From assembly GCF_020180945.1 (NCBI RefSeq), contig NZ_JAIPUL010000002.1, forward strand, positions 1-64,000: DNA of 64,000 nt, in the 5' to 3' direction. The DNA is from Lacticaseibacillus kribbianus (GTDB taxonomy: Bacteria; Bacillota; Bacilli; Lactobacillales; Lactobacillaceae). Numbering within the stretch: the stretch's first letter is position 1; each line of letters starts with the position of its first letter. Under the pieces are notes generated by a model. That model made no database searches, was not told the origin of the DNA, and was given only the letters and a program-made list of their open reading frames with translations. The translations under genes and the position numbers were made by a program. Below are positions 17,139 to 25,611 of the stretch, in pieces.

Positions 17139-17158
17139 GCGATATCTGGCCGGAGCGC

Positions 17159-17187
17159 TAGTTATCGCGAAGAGCGTTGGGTATAAT
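17159..17187 (+). promoter_or_regulatory. Promoter of pglZ-brxL
   Basis: TATAAT at 17182-17187 with a poor -35 (TAGTTA) 17 bp upstream. It lies outside the inverted repeats, so pglZ and brxL keep their transcription whichever way the pglX region is turned. Confidence 0.6.
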
Positions 17188-17237
17188 TGGAAGTTAGAAA
17201 GATAGGAAGACATTCGATGAAGCGGGGGAAGCATAGC

Positions 17238-19766
17238 ATGGCAGAATTGGATCTGGCACAGGTTGTTCAGGGCATCACGTCGCTGTTCACCGAGGATAAC
17301 CACTTTGTGTTCTGGTACGACGAGGACGCGGACTTCGAGGACAACATTCCAGCGATCGCGTCGCAGCTGAGCCAGCCGGTGGTGACGGTGATGCCGAACA
17401 ACCAGTTCGAGGTCAAAATCCGGCTGACGGAGATGCAGCGCAACGGCGAATCGGCGCTTGTCTACTCGCCGAAGCCTGAGCCTGATCTGAGCCTGAACCT
17501 GATGGCGGACATGCTGCGCTACTCCAAGCGGTACGCGGCCGACGCGCTGACGATGCTCAAGGAGGAGCTCGGGCTGACGCAGCCGGACGCGCGCGACTTC
17601 CTGAAGCAGTACGCCGCTTTTTTCGCCAACAAGGAGCGCAAGCAGCGCTTCGCCAAGCTGAATTACAACGACCAGCCGCTGGAGCTGGTGCTGCTGGCGG
17701 CGCTGGCCAAGGCGCAGTCCCCGGCGCTGGGGGCCATTCTGCAGGAGGTCATTCAGAGCAGTCTGGACGACGACAACGAGGTGCTGGCGCAGTTCGACAA
17801 GTACGGTGCGCTGGACGTGTTCTGGGACTTTGCCCGCAAGGCGTACGGCTTCGACGGCGACCATGAGACGCTGAAGTACCTGTTCACGGCGATGTTCCTG
17901 AACCTCGCGTACGATCAGGCCGATCGCGGGCTGCCGGCCAAGCTCGAGGCCTACAAGCTGGGCCGGGCCAACAACGCGATCACGTTCATCCAGAACACGC
18001 GCAACGTCATCACCTGCCGCGAGCCACTGCAGCGCGTCGCCACGACGGTGTGGGAGTTCATCAACGGCGCCCGGCTGTTCGAGGGCATGGACATGGCCGA
18101 GCTGGCGCTGATCGATGCCTTCCCGCAGATCGACCGTGTGATCCTGAAGTGGGTGACCGCACGGCTTTTGGCGGGGGATTACGGGGCCCATGCCGGTCGG
18201 CAGACGATCGGCGAGCTGATCGTCAACCGCCTGGGTCGGCCGTACGGTGAGAATTATGCCAGTGCCTACCAGATCCAGCAGAACGCGCTGGCGCTGCTGA
18301 CGGTGCGCCCGAGTGACAAACCCGCCGATCTGTCGGCGGCCATCGCGGGCTACATCGGTCAGGACTACCAGCTGGACACGAGCTACCGCCACTTCACGGC
18401 CGCCTGTGCCGCGGTCGCCCCGGAGCTTGAGACGCTGACGGAGGGCATTCGAGCGAAGGTTGAGAATGCCTACCTCAACGACTTCCTGGCGGATTCGGTG
18501 CGCAATTGGACCGCGGTGTACACGGCCGCCAACGTGCCGAGCGACCGCTACCAGCGTAATTTTTACCGTCAGTACGTCTCCGTCAGCGAGGAGCGGACGG
18601 TGGTGATCGTCTCCGACGCCTTCCGCTACGAGGCCGCCCGCGAGCTGCAGGCGCAGCTGGACGCCCGCGACGTGATGAAGACGCAGATGCAGTACCTAGT
18701 GACGGGGCTGCCGTCGGTGACCTACTTTGGCATGCCGGCGCTGCTGCCCAACCGCGCGCTGAGCTACGACGGCAACAAGACGGTGCTCGCGGACGGCCAG
18801 CTGGTGAACTCGACCGGTCTGCGTAGCGACGCGCTGAAGGCGGCCAACCCGGCCAGTGTCGCGTGCCAACTGCGCGACTTCACGGGCATGAACTCTCAGC
18901 AGCGCAAGGAGTTCCTGGCCGGGCAGAAGGTGGTGTACCTGTACGACAATCAGGTCGACACCACCGGGGAAAAGGCGGTGTCCGAGCAGTCGGTCTTCAC
19001 CGCCACCCAGACGGCGATCACCCAGCTGGCGCGCGCCGTCGAGCAGCTGCGCAACGTGTCGGTGGTGCACATCATCGTCACCGCCGACCACGGCTTCATC
19101 TACCGTTACTCCGCGCTGGATAGCGCCAACAAGATCGTGATCGACGATGCGGCCTGGGAAGCGGCCGGCGGGATCAAGAAGGAACAGCGCTACGCGATCA
19201 CGGCGCGGCCGCTGGAGATCACCGGCGTCTCCCATCAAAGGCTGGGCGAGCTGATGGGCAACGACGACGCGCGCTTCGTGAACTATCCGAAGAGCTACAA
19301 CATTTTCCAGGCGCCGGGGCCAAGCCAGAACTACGTGCACGGCGGCAGCTCGGCCCAGGAGATGATCGTGCCGGTGCTCGACATTCGCACCAGAACCGGG
19401 CGCTCCGCGGCGGAGCCGGCCAAGCTGCACGACGTTACGTCGGCACCGCGGATCACGTCGCGGGACGTCTACGTCCAGCTGATGCAGGATTCTGCGCTCA
19501 GCGAGACGGTGACGGCGGCGAACTACCTGATCTACTTCGAGGACGCGGACGGCAACCAGATCTCGGGTGTGCGTGAGTTCCGAGCCGACAGCCGCGCCGA
19601 GGCCAAGGAACGGATCCAGCGCGTGCGCCTGACGCTCAAGGACGCGAAGTATCTCAACGGGCGCAAGTACATGCTGGTGATCCGCAACGCGGACACCGAC
19701 GAGATGCAACGGACGCCGTACACAATGGACATGGTAATCGGGGGAGGATTCGGCTTTGACATCTGA
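17238..19766 (+). CDS. pglZ: BREX phosphatase-like protein PglZ
   Basis: Core BREX protein (842 aa) with the PglZ alkaline-phosphatase-like domain. Metal-site motifs are visible: VVIVSDAFRYEAARELQ at about residue 455 and IIVTADHGFIYRYS at about 612. Family work places PglZ in a complex with PglX. ATG at 17238 is preferred because GGGGGAA stands seven bases before it; an ATG at 17217 is also in frame. It overlaps brxL by 11 bp and shares its promoter. Confidence 0.95.
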   Translation: MAELDLAQVVQGITSLFTEDNHFVFWYDEDADFEDNIPAIASQLSQPVVTVMPNNQFEVKIRLTEMQRNGESALVYSPKPEPDLSLNLMADMLRYSKRYAADALTMLKEELGLTQPDARDFLKQYAAFFANKERKQRFAKLNYNDQPLELVLLAALAKAQSPALGAILQEVIQSSLDDDNEVLAQFDKYGALDVFWDFARKAYGFDGDHETLKYLFTAMFLNLAYDQADRGLPAKLEAYKLGRANNAITFIQNTRNVITCREPLQRVATTVWEFINGARLFEGMDMAELALIDAFPQIDRVILKWVTARLLAGDYGAHAGRQTIGELIVNRLGRPYGENYASAYQIQQNALALLTVRPSDKPADLSAAIAGYIGQDYQLDTSYRHFTAACAAVAPELETLTEGIRAKVENAYLNDFLADSVRNWTAVYTAANVPSDRYQRNFYRQYVSVSEERTVVIVSDAFRYEAARELQAQLDARDVMKTQMQYLVTGLPSVTYFGMPALLPNRALSYDGNKTVLADGQLVNSTGLRSDALKAANPASVACQLRDFTGMNSQQRKEFLAGQKVVYLYDNQVDTTGEKAVSEQSVFTATQTAITQLARAVEQLRNVSVVHIIVTADHGFIYRYSALDSANKIVIDDAAWEAAGGIKKEQRYAITARPLEITGVSHQRLGELMGNDDARFVNYPKSYNIFQAPGPSQNYVHGGSSAQEMIVPVLDIRTRTGRSAAEPAKLHDVTSAPRITSRDVYVQLMQDSALSETVTAANYLIYFEDADGNQISGVREFRADSRAEAKERIQRVRLTLKDAKYLNGRKYMLVIRNADTDEMQRTPYTMDMVIGGGFGFDI

Positions 19767-21801
19767 GGAACAACAAGAACGGCGCGCAAGCATTCTGACC
19801 AAGCTTGAGCAGCACTTCAACGGTCGGTTCGTGCGCAAGGACCTGACCCAGCGCATCAAGGAAGGCGCGAACGTGCCGACCTATGTGCTCGAGTTCCTGC
19901 TCGGCCAGTTCGCCAACGGCTCCGACCCAGAGCAGATCGAGCGCGGGGTGGAAAACGTGAAGCACACGCTGGCCAACAACTACGTGCGCCCGGACGAGGC
20001 GGAGAAGATCAAGTCCAAGATCCGCGAGAACGGCGCCTACACGGTCATCGACAAGCTGACGGTGGCGCTGAACGACAAGGCGGACCGCTATGAGGCCCGC
20101 TTCAGCAACCTCGGCCTCAACGGAGTGCCGGTGGACGAGAGCTACCCGAAAGAGAACGAACGCCTGCTGATCGGCGGCATCTGGTCGATCGTGCGGCTGA
20201 GCTACAGCCACGAGGATGAGGACCATTTTCGCATCGAGGAGCTGACCCCGGTGCAGGTGCCGTTCATCGACATGGAGGAGGTCTACGCGGGGCGGCGCGC
20301 CTTCACCACCGACGAGTGGATCGACCTGCTGCTGCGCTCGATGGGGATGGAGCCCGATGAATTCGACGAGCGCGTGAAGTGGCTGCTGATCTCGCGGCTG
20401 ATCCCGATGGTCGAGAACAACTACAACCTGGTCGAGCTGGGACCCCGCAGTACCGGCAAGTCCCACGTCTACAAGGAGCTGTCGCCGAACACGATTCTCG
20501 TGTCCGGGGGCCAGACCACCGTGGCCAACCTGTTCTACAACATGACCCGACGCGAGGTCGGTCTGGTCGGCATGTGGGACGTGGTGGCCTTCGACGAGGT
20601 CGCCGGCATCAACTTCAAGGATCAAGACGGCGTCCAGATCATGAAGGACTACATGGCCTCCGGTTCCTTCGCCCGCGGGCGGGAGGAGATCCAGGCTCGA
20701 GCCGGCATGGTGTTCGTCGGCAACATCAACCAGAGCGTCGATGTGCTGCTGCGCACGGCGAACCTGTTCGAGCCGTTCCCGGAGGCGATGGGCACCGATA
20801 CCGCCTTCCTCGACCGCATTCACAACTACCTGCCGGGCTGGGAGATCCCCAAGTACCGGACGAACTTTTTCACCCAAGATTTCGGCTTCATCAGCGACTA
20901 CCTGGCCGAGGTGCTGCGCGAGCTGCGCAAGATCTCGTACGGCGACGCGTTCGACGACGACTTCGCCCTCGGGGCCCAGCTGAACCAGCGCGACGCGATC
21001 GCGGTGCGCAAAACGGTCTCGGGCATGATCAAGCTGTTGTACCCCAACGGCGAGTTCGAGAAGGCGGACGTCGAGAAGATCCTCGCCTTCGCCCTTGAGA
21101 TGCGGCGGCGCGTGAAGGAGCAGCTCAAGCGCATCGGCGGGATGGAGTTCTACGATGTGAACTTCTCCTACATTGACCGCGACACACAGGCCGAGCATTA
21201 CGTGACCGTGCCGGAGCAGAGCTCGGCGACGCTGATTCCGGTCGGGACGGAGAAGCCCGGGTTCGTGTACGCGGTTGAGCGCGACGGCGACGAGCGCCTG
21301 AGCCTGTTCAAGCTCGAATCCCAGGTGCTGAGCGGTAATGGCCACATCGAGTCCACCGGGGTCGGCAACAACCGTGCGGCGCGCGAGGCCGCGAAGGCGG
21401 GGATGCGCCTTTTGACCACCAGCTATCGCTCGATCGATCAGCGCATTGCGCCGGACCGGCACGATTATGTGCTGCACGTCAGCAACCTCAACGGGACCGG
21501 CATGACCGGCAGCCTGACCCTGGCCAGCCTGATCGCGCTGACCTCGATTGCGGTCAGCCGCTCGACGATCGACAGCCTCGCCGTGCTCGGCGATGTCACG
21601 ATCGGTGGCCAGGCAGGCAAGATCGACGTGCTGGCGGACACGCTGCAGGTGGCGCACGAGGCGGGCGCGAAAAATGTCCTGCTGCCGGTGTCCGCCGCCA
21701 GCGACCTGGTCAACGTGCCGGGCGAGCTGGTTGCGGCCTTCAACCTGATCTTCTACTCGTCGGCCGAGGACGCTGTGATGAAGGCGCTGGGGGCGAACTG
21801 A
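19756..21801 (+). CDS. brxL: BREX Lon-like ATPase BrxL
   Basis: Last gene of type 1 BREX (681 aa). It has an AAA+ domain with Walker A GPRSTGKSH (about residue 229) and Walker B VVAFDEVAG (about 276), and a C-terminal Lon-protease-like domain from about residue 575 (GTGMTGSLTLASL and GGQAGKIDVLAD, matching the Lon Ser/Lys regions). BrxL forms rings on DNA and is needed for phage exclusion. The start codon is TTG at 19756, supported by GGGGAGGA upstream. Confidence 0.95.
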   Translation: MTSEEQQERRASILTKLEQHFNGRFVRKDLTQRIKEGANVPTYVLEFLLGQFANGSDPEQIERGVENVKHTLANNYVRPDEAEKIKSKIRENGAYTVIDKLTVALNDKADRYEARFSNLGLNGVPVDESYPKENERLLIGGIWSIVRLSYSHEDEDHFRIEELTPVQVPFIDMEEVYAGRRAFTTDEWIDLLLRSMGMEPDEFDERVKWLLISRLIPMVENNYNLVELGPRSTGKSHVYKELSPNTILVSGGQTTVANLFYNMTRREVGLVGMWDVVAFDEVAGINFKDQDGVQIMKDYMASGSFARGREEIQARAGMVFVGNINQSVDVLLRTANLFEPFPEAMGTDTAFLDRIHNYLPGWEIPKYRTNFFTQDFGFISDYLAEVLRELRKISYGDAFDDDFALGAQLNQRDAIAVRKTVSGMIKLLYPNGEFEKADVEKILAFALEMRRRVKEQLKRIGGMEFYDVNFSYIDRDTQAEHYVTVPEQSSATLIPVGTEKPGFVYAVERDGDERLSLFKLESQVLSGNGHIESTGVGNNRAAREAAKAGMRLLTTSYRSIDQRIAPDRHDYVLHVSNLNGTGMTGSLTLASLIALTSIAVSRSTIDSLAVLGDVTIGGQAGKIDVLADTLQVAHEAGAKNVLLPVSAASDLVNVPGELVAAFNLIFYSSAEDAVMKALGAN

Positions 21802-21841
21802 TCTCAGCCGACGATCCTAGTTGATGAATAAGACACTGCAT

Positions 21842-21880
21842 ACGGGTAACTCGCGCCAAGGCGTGGGGTGCCCGTTTTTT
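21842..21880 (+). terminator. Terminator of pglZ-brxL
   Basis: ACGGGTA pairs with TGCCCGT, with an inner CGCGCC/GGCGTG stem, followed by six T. It ends the BREX locus. Confidence 0.8.
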
Positions 21881-21935
21881 GTGCGGACTGATGATCTTGA
21901 GGGGTTAGACAGCGCAACGCGATCGGCTCGGCTGC

Positions 21936-21976
21936 GGCGGCTAACGGGCGAGCCCGATAATCGCCCGTTAGCCGCC
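21936..21976. repeat. Long perfect hairpin between BREX and the NUDIX gene
   Basis: A 16-bp perfect inverted repeat (GCGGCTAACGGGCGA and complement, plus one outer pair) with a 9-nt loop and no T-tract. It is not one of the F1 or F2 repeats. Role unknown. Confidence 0.6.
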
Positions 21977-22006
21977 CGATTTCGCCGCGCCGCCGTTCTT
22001 GTGATC

Positions 22007-22015
22007 TGGTACACT
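22007..22015 (+). promoter_or_regulatory. Extended -10 promoter of the NUDIX-helicase operon
   Basis: TGGTACACT (TGn plus TACACT) lies 33 bp before the GTG start; no clear -35 box. Confidence 0.5.
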
Positions 22016-22047
22016 GAACGTAGCAAAGACGTTAAGGGGGAACCATC

Positions 22048-22455
22048 GTGAGTAAGATTCAGGTTGTTGGTGCCATCATCGTGAAGGATGGCAAACTGCT
22101 GGCCGCACAGCGCGCGGCCAACCGGGTGCTCGGCAGCATGTGGGAATTTCCCGGTGGCAAGATCGAGCCGGGCGAGGCGCCGGAAGCCGCGATGGCGCGC
22201 GAGCTGCGCGAGGAGTTCGGGGCTCAGGCCACGGTGTTCGAGAAATTCGCGATCGACGGCGTGGCCGAGCACACCTTTGGCGAGGTGGTGCTGCACTGCT
22301 ATTACGTGCGGCTGGACAGCGAGATCACCAAGACCATCGCCCACGATGAGCTGCGCTGGGTGACGCCGGCGGAGGCCTTAGCCCTGACCTGGGCGCCAAG
22401 CGACGTCGCGGTGATCAAGGCGCTGGCCAAGACCGATTTTGCCTATGGATACTAG
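22048..22455 (+). CDS. NUDIX hydrolase, MutT/8-oxo-dGTPase type
   Basis: A 135-aa NUDIX enzyme. The full Nudix box is present: GGKIEPGEAPEAAMARELREEF, i.e. Gx5Ex7REUxEExG. The size and the N-terminal VVGAIIVKDGKLLAAQR fit the MutT-like (d)NTP pyrophosphohydrolases. The start is GTG, with AAGGGGG seven bases upstream. Its last 11 bp overlap the helicase start region, so the two are made together. A housekeeping cleaning role or a role in nucleotide-based defence are both possible. Confidence 0.88.
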   Translation: MSKIQVVGAIIVKDGKLLAAQRAANRVLGSMWEFPGGKIEPGEAPEAAMARELREEFGAQATVFEKFAIDGVAEHTFGEVVLHCYYVRLDSEITKTIAHDELRWVTPAEALALTWAPSDVAVIKALAKTDFAYGY

Positions 22456-25327
22456 CCACGAGATCAACCGGGGGCTGCACTTCGGGTTCATCGACAACGC
22501 CACGCAGGCGCTGGCGCAGTACCAGCCGGCGCTGGTCACCAACCACAACAGCACGGTGCTGGACACGCTCGAGGAGGAGCTGCGCGGCGCCCGGCGGTTC
22601 ACGATCGCCGTCGCCTTCGTGACCCTCGGCGGCCTGCTGGACATCAAGAGCACGCTGGCCGACATCGCGCTGCACGGCGTCAGCGGGCGGCTGATCACGT
22701 CCACCTACCTGTGCTTCAACCAGCCCGCCGTGTTCGAGGACCTGCTGCACATTCCCAACCTGGAGGTGCGTGTGCTCAACCAGGACGGGTTTCACACCAA
22801 GGCCTACTTTTTCGACCACGGCGACTACGAGAGCGTCCTGATCGGCAGCGCTAACCTGACGCAAAACGCGCTGAAGAAAAACTTCGAATGGAACCTGCGC
22901 GTCACGTCGACGCAGCGCGGGGATGTGGTGTGCGACGTCAAGGCGGGCCTCGACGACCTGTGGACGCAGGCCCAGCCGCTCACCGAAGACTGGATCGCGG
23001 CCTACCGCACGCGGTACCGGCCGGCTTTGCGGCCCGCCGCGGCGTTGCCGGTGGCTGCGCCGGGCAAAATCACGCCCAACGAGATGCAGCAACCGGCGCT
23101 TGCGGCCCTGCGCCAGCTGCGCGAGCAGGAGCACGCGCGGCGCGGGCTGGTGGTCGCGGCCACAGGCACGGGCAAAACCTACCTGGCGGCCTTTGACGTG
23201 CAGCAGGCGCGGCCAAAGCGCGTCTTGTTTGTGGTGCACCGCGAGCAGATCCTGCGCAAGGCGCTGACCAGCTTCCGCGAGGTGCTCGGCGGGCCCGAGG
23301 CCGACTACGGCATCCTGAGCGGCAGCCAGAAGCAGCTGGGCGCGCGGTACCTGTTCGCCACGGTGAACATGGCCGCCAAGCCCGAGATTCAGGCGCAGCT
23401 GGGGGCGGAAGCCTTTGACTACATCATCATCGACGAGGCACACCGGGTCAGCCAGCGCCAGGCGGGGGAGAAAGCCTCGATGTACCAGCGGCTGATGGCG
23501 TTTTTCCAGCCGAAGTTCATGCTGGGAATGACGGCGACGCCGGAGCGGACCGACGGCACGAACGTGTACGCCTACTTTGACTACCACCTGGCCTACGAGA
23601 TCTCGCTTCTGGACGCGCTCGACCACGACCTGTTGGCACCTTTTCACTACATCGGCGTGACCGATTACGAAAAGGACGGGCAGGTGATCGACGACGCGAC
23701 CGACCTGCGCTACCTGGTGTCCGACGAGCGGGTCAACTACCTGATCGCCAAGACCTACTACTACGGGCCGCGCGAAGGCGGCGTGCACGGGCTGATTTTT
23801 GTCAGCCGCGTCGAGGAGGGCCGCGAGCTGGCCAAGAAGCTGAACGCCCGGGGCATTCACGCCACGTTCGTCTCGGCGGTCGACACCGTTGAGACGCGCG
23901 AGGACGCGGTGCGGCGGCTGACGGCCGGTGAGCTGCAGTACATCCTGACCGTCGACATTTTCAACGAAGGCGTCGACATTCCGATCCTCAACCAGATTGT
24001 GATGATGCGGCCCACGAAGTCGAGCATCATCTTCCTGCAGCAGCTCGGGCGCGGCCTGCGCAAGCTGCCGGACAAGGAATCCGTGACCGTGCTGGACTTC
24101 ATCGGCAACTACGACGAGAACTACATGATTCCGATGGCCTTCGACCGCTCGCACAGCAGCAACAAGGAGAAAATCCGCAAGCAGATCATCAGCCCAAGCC
24201 TCGCCGGGGTGTCGACGATTCACTTCGAGGAGATCGCGCGCAAGCGGGTCCTGGCGGCGGTATCGCGGGCCAAGCTCAACGACATGAAGCGGTTCGAGGC
24301 GGCCTACCGGAGCGTGAAGGACAAGATCGGTGACCGCGCCCCGATACTTTTGGACTTTGCCAAGCTTAGCAGCGTGGCGGTGCCGGACGTCGTCGCGAAG
24401 TTCAAGACGCTTTACGACATCCAGCGCAAGTACGAGAAGGTCGCGCCGGCGCCCCTCAGTGAGGCGGCGTACCAGCGGCTGCTTTTCCTCTCCAAGGAGG
24501 TGGCCGTGGCCAAGCGGCCGCTGGAGGCCTGGATCCTGCGCGCGCTGATCGAACACCGCGCGCTGAGCGACGCGACGATCGCGACCGCGATGACGGCGCA
24601 GGGGGTCTTCTGTGACGCGGAGACCCTGGCGAACGTCGCCAGTGTCCTGGATCTCAGCTACTTCATGGTGGCCAACCGCAAGAAGTACGGCGACGCCGCC
24701 CTGGTGGAACGCCGCGGTGACACGTGGCGGCTGGCCGCCGGATTCCAGGCGCAGCTTGAGGAGCCGGCGTTTCGCGCCTACGTCCTCGATGCGCTGGCGG
24801 TCAACCTCTGGGAGCTGCGCCACGACGGCCTGAGTCACCGCGAGCGCTTCACGATCGGCGAGAAGTACTACCGCGCCGATGTGATCAAGCTGCTGGACTG
24901 GCAGAAGGAGCAGAACGGGCAGAACGTCGGCGGCTACATTTTGCGCCCGGACGGCCGGTTCCTGCCGACCTTCATCGCGCTGGAGAAAACGGACCAGTTC
25001 CAAAACAAGATGGCCTACGAGGACGCGTTCTTGGACCGCTCCACGATGCGCTGGTTCTCCAAGAGCGGCCGCTCGACGACCAGCAACACCGAGGCCCAGG
25101 TCATCGCGCACCAGGGTTTTGGCATGATCCAGCTGTTCGTCAAGAAGTCGGACGACGATAAGAAGGAAGGCAACGACTTCTACTACCTCGGCTCAGCGGA
25201 GGTGCTGAGCGCAACGGACACGGTGCGGCACAACGTGGATCAGCAGGAGACCAAGCTGATCGAGTTCACGCTGCGGCTGGAGCACGAGGTCGACCTCAGT
25301 CTGTACCGGGCGCTGACAGAAGGGTAA
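22445..25327 (+). CDS. PLD-nuclease/DEAH-helicase fusion (DUF3427 type)
   Basis: A 960-aa multidomain protein. Residues about 30-180 form a phospholipase-D-like (HKD) nuclease domain with HTKAYFFD..GSANLT at about 116. A superfamily 2 helicase follows, with Walker A AATGTGKT (about 238), DEAH (about 329) and the arginine-finger motif QQLGRGLRK. The C-terminal third matches the DUF3427 pattern (ending in YLGSAEVLSATD). ATG at 22445 lies inside the NUDIX gene with no ribosome-binding site of its own, so it is translationally coupled. Such nuclease-helicases are common in defence islands; here it sits directly behind BREX. Confidence 0.9.
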   Translation: MDTSHEINRGLHFGFIDNATQALAQYQPALVTNHNSTVLDTLEEELRGARRFTIAVAFVTLGGLLDIKSTLADIALHGVSGRLITSTYLCFNQPAVFEDLLHIPNLEVRVLNQDGFHTKAYFFDHGDYESVLIGSANLTQNALKKNFEWNLRVTSTQRGDVVCDVKAGLDDLWTQAQPLTEDWIAAYRTRYRPALRPAAALPVAAPGKITPNEMQQPALAALRQLREQEHARRGLVVAATGTGKTYLAAFDVQQARPKRVLFVVHREQILRKALTSFREVLGGPEADYGILSGSQKQLGARYLFATVNMAAKPEIQAQLGAEAFDYIIIDEAHRVSQRQAGEKASMYQRLMAFFQPKFMLGMTATPERTDGTNVYAYFDYHLAYEISLLDALDHDLLAPFHYIGVTDYEKDGQVIDDATDLRYLVSDERVNYLIAKTYYYGPREGGVHGLIFVSRVEEGRELAKKLNARGIHATFVSAVDTVETREDAVRRLTAGELQYILTVDIFNEGVDIPILNQIVMMRPTKSSIIFLQQLGRGLRKLPDKESVTVLDFIGNYDENYMIPMAFDRSHSSNKEKIRKQIISPSLAGVSTIHFEEIARKRVLAAVSRAKLNDMKRFEAAYRSVKDKIGDRAPILLDFAKLSSVAVPDVVAKFKTLYDIQRKYEKVAPAPLSEAAYQRLLFLSKEVAVAKRPLEAWILRALIEHRALSDATIATAMTAQGVFCDAETLANVASVLDLSYFMVANRKKYGDAALVERRGDTWRLAAGFQAQLEEPAFRAYVLDALAVNLWELRHDGLSHRERFTIGEKYYRADVIKLLDWQKEQNGQNVGGYILRPDGRFLPTFIALEKTDQFQNKMAYEDAFLDRSTMRWFSKSGRSTTSNTEAQVIAHQGFGMIQLFVKKSDDDKKEGNDFYYLGSAEVLSATDTVRHNVDQQETKLIEFTLRLEHEVDLSLYRALTEG

Positions 25328-25402
25328 ACGTTAGAACTTGAAGCGGTGCGGTTATCGTGAGGCCGCGCAGCGCTATCGACATACTGAACGGCAATCACGG
25401 CG

Positions 25403-25431
25403 CAGCGCATCCATCTGATGCGCTGTTTTTT
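25403..25431 (+). terminator. Terminator of the NUDIX-helicase operon
   Basis: CAGCGCAT pairs with ATGCGCTG around a 7-nt loop, followed by six T. Confidence 0.85.
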
Positions 25432-25549
25432 GCTTGCCTGGCATAACCTTGCAAATGGGCGACGATCGCAGACGTTGTATTCTGAATTTATGGAACCGCT
25501 ATATATCTTTCGTGTAACCCCGATTCAAAGGATTATTTTTCCGCAACCG

Positions 25550-25579
25550 TTCATTTTCATCTTCCTTTTCTGCTATACT
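25550..25579 (+). promoter_or_regulatory. Promoter of the 560-aa gene
   Basis: TGCTATACT is an extended -10 (TATACT at 25574-25579); TTCATT at 25550 is a weak -35. The surrounding 100 bp are AT-rich, unlike the flanks. Confidence 0.55.
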
Positions 25580-25611
25580 CAACCCATCGAAGCAAACTGG
25601 GGGATTCGATT

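Noticed and set aside
22415-25111. Very long minus-strand reading frame opposite the helicase gene
   Set aside because: High G+C leaves few stops on the opposite strand. It is rich in His, Arg, Gln and Val without domains, and lies antisense to a clear multidomain gene. The same holds for the long antisense frames over brxL, pglZ, the MFS, POT and ABC permease genes.
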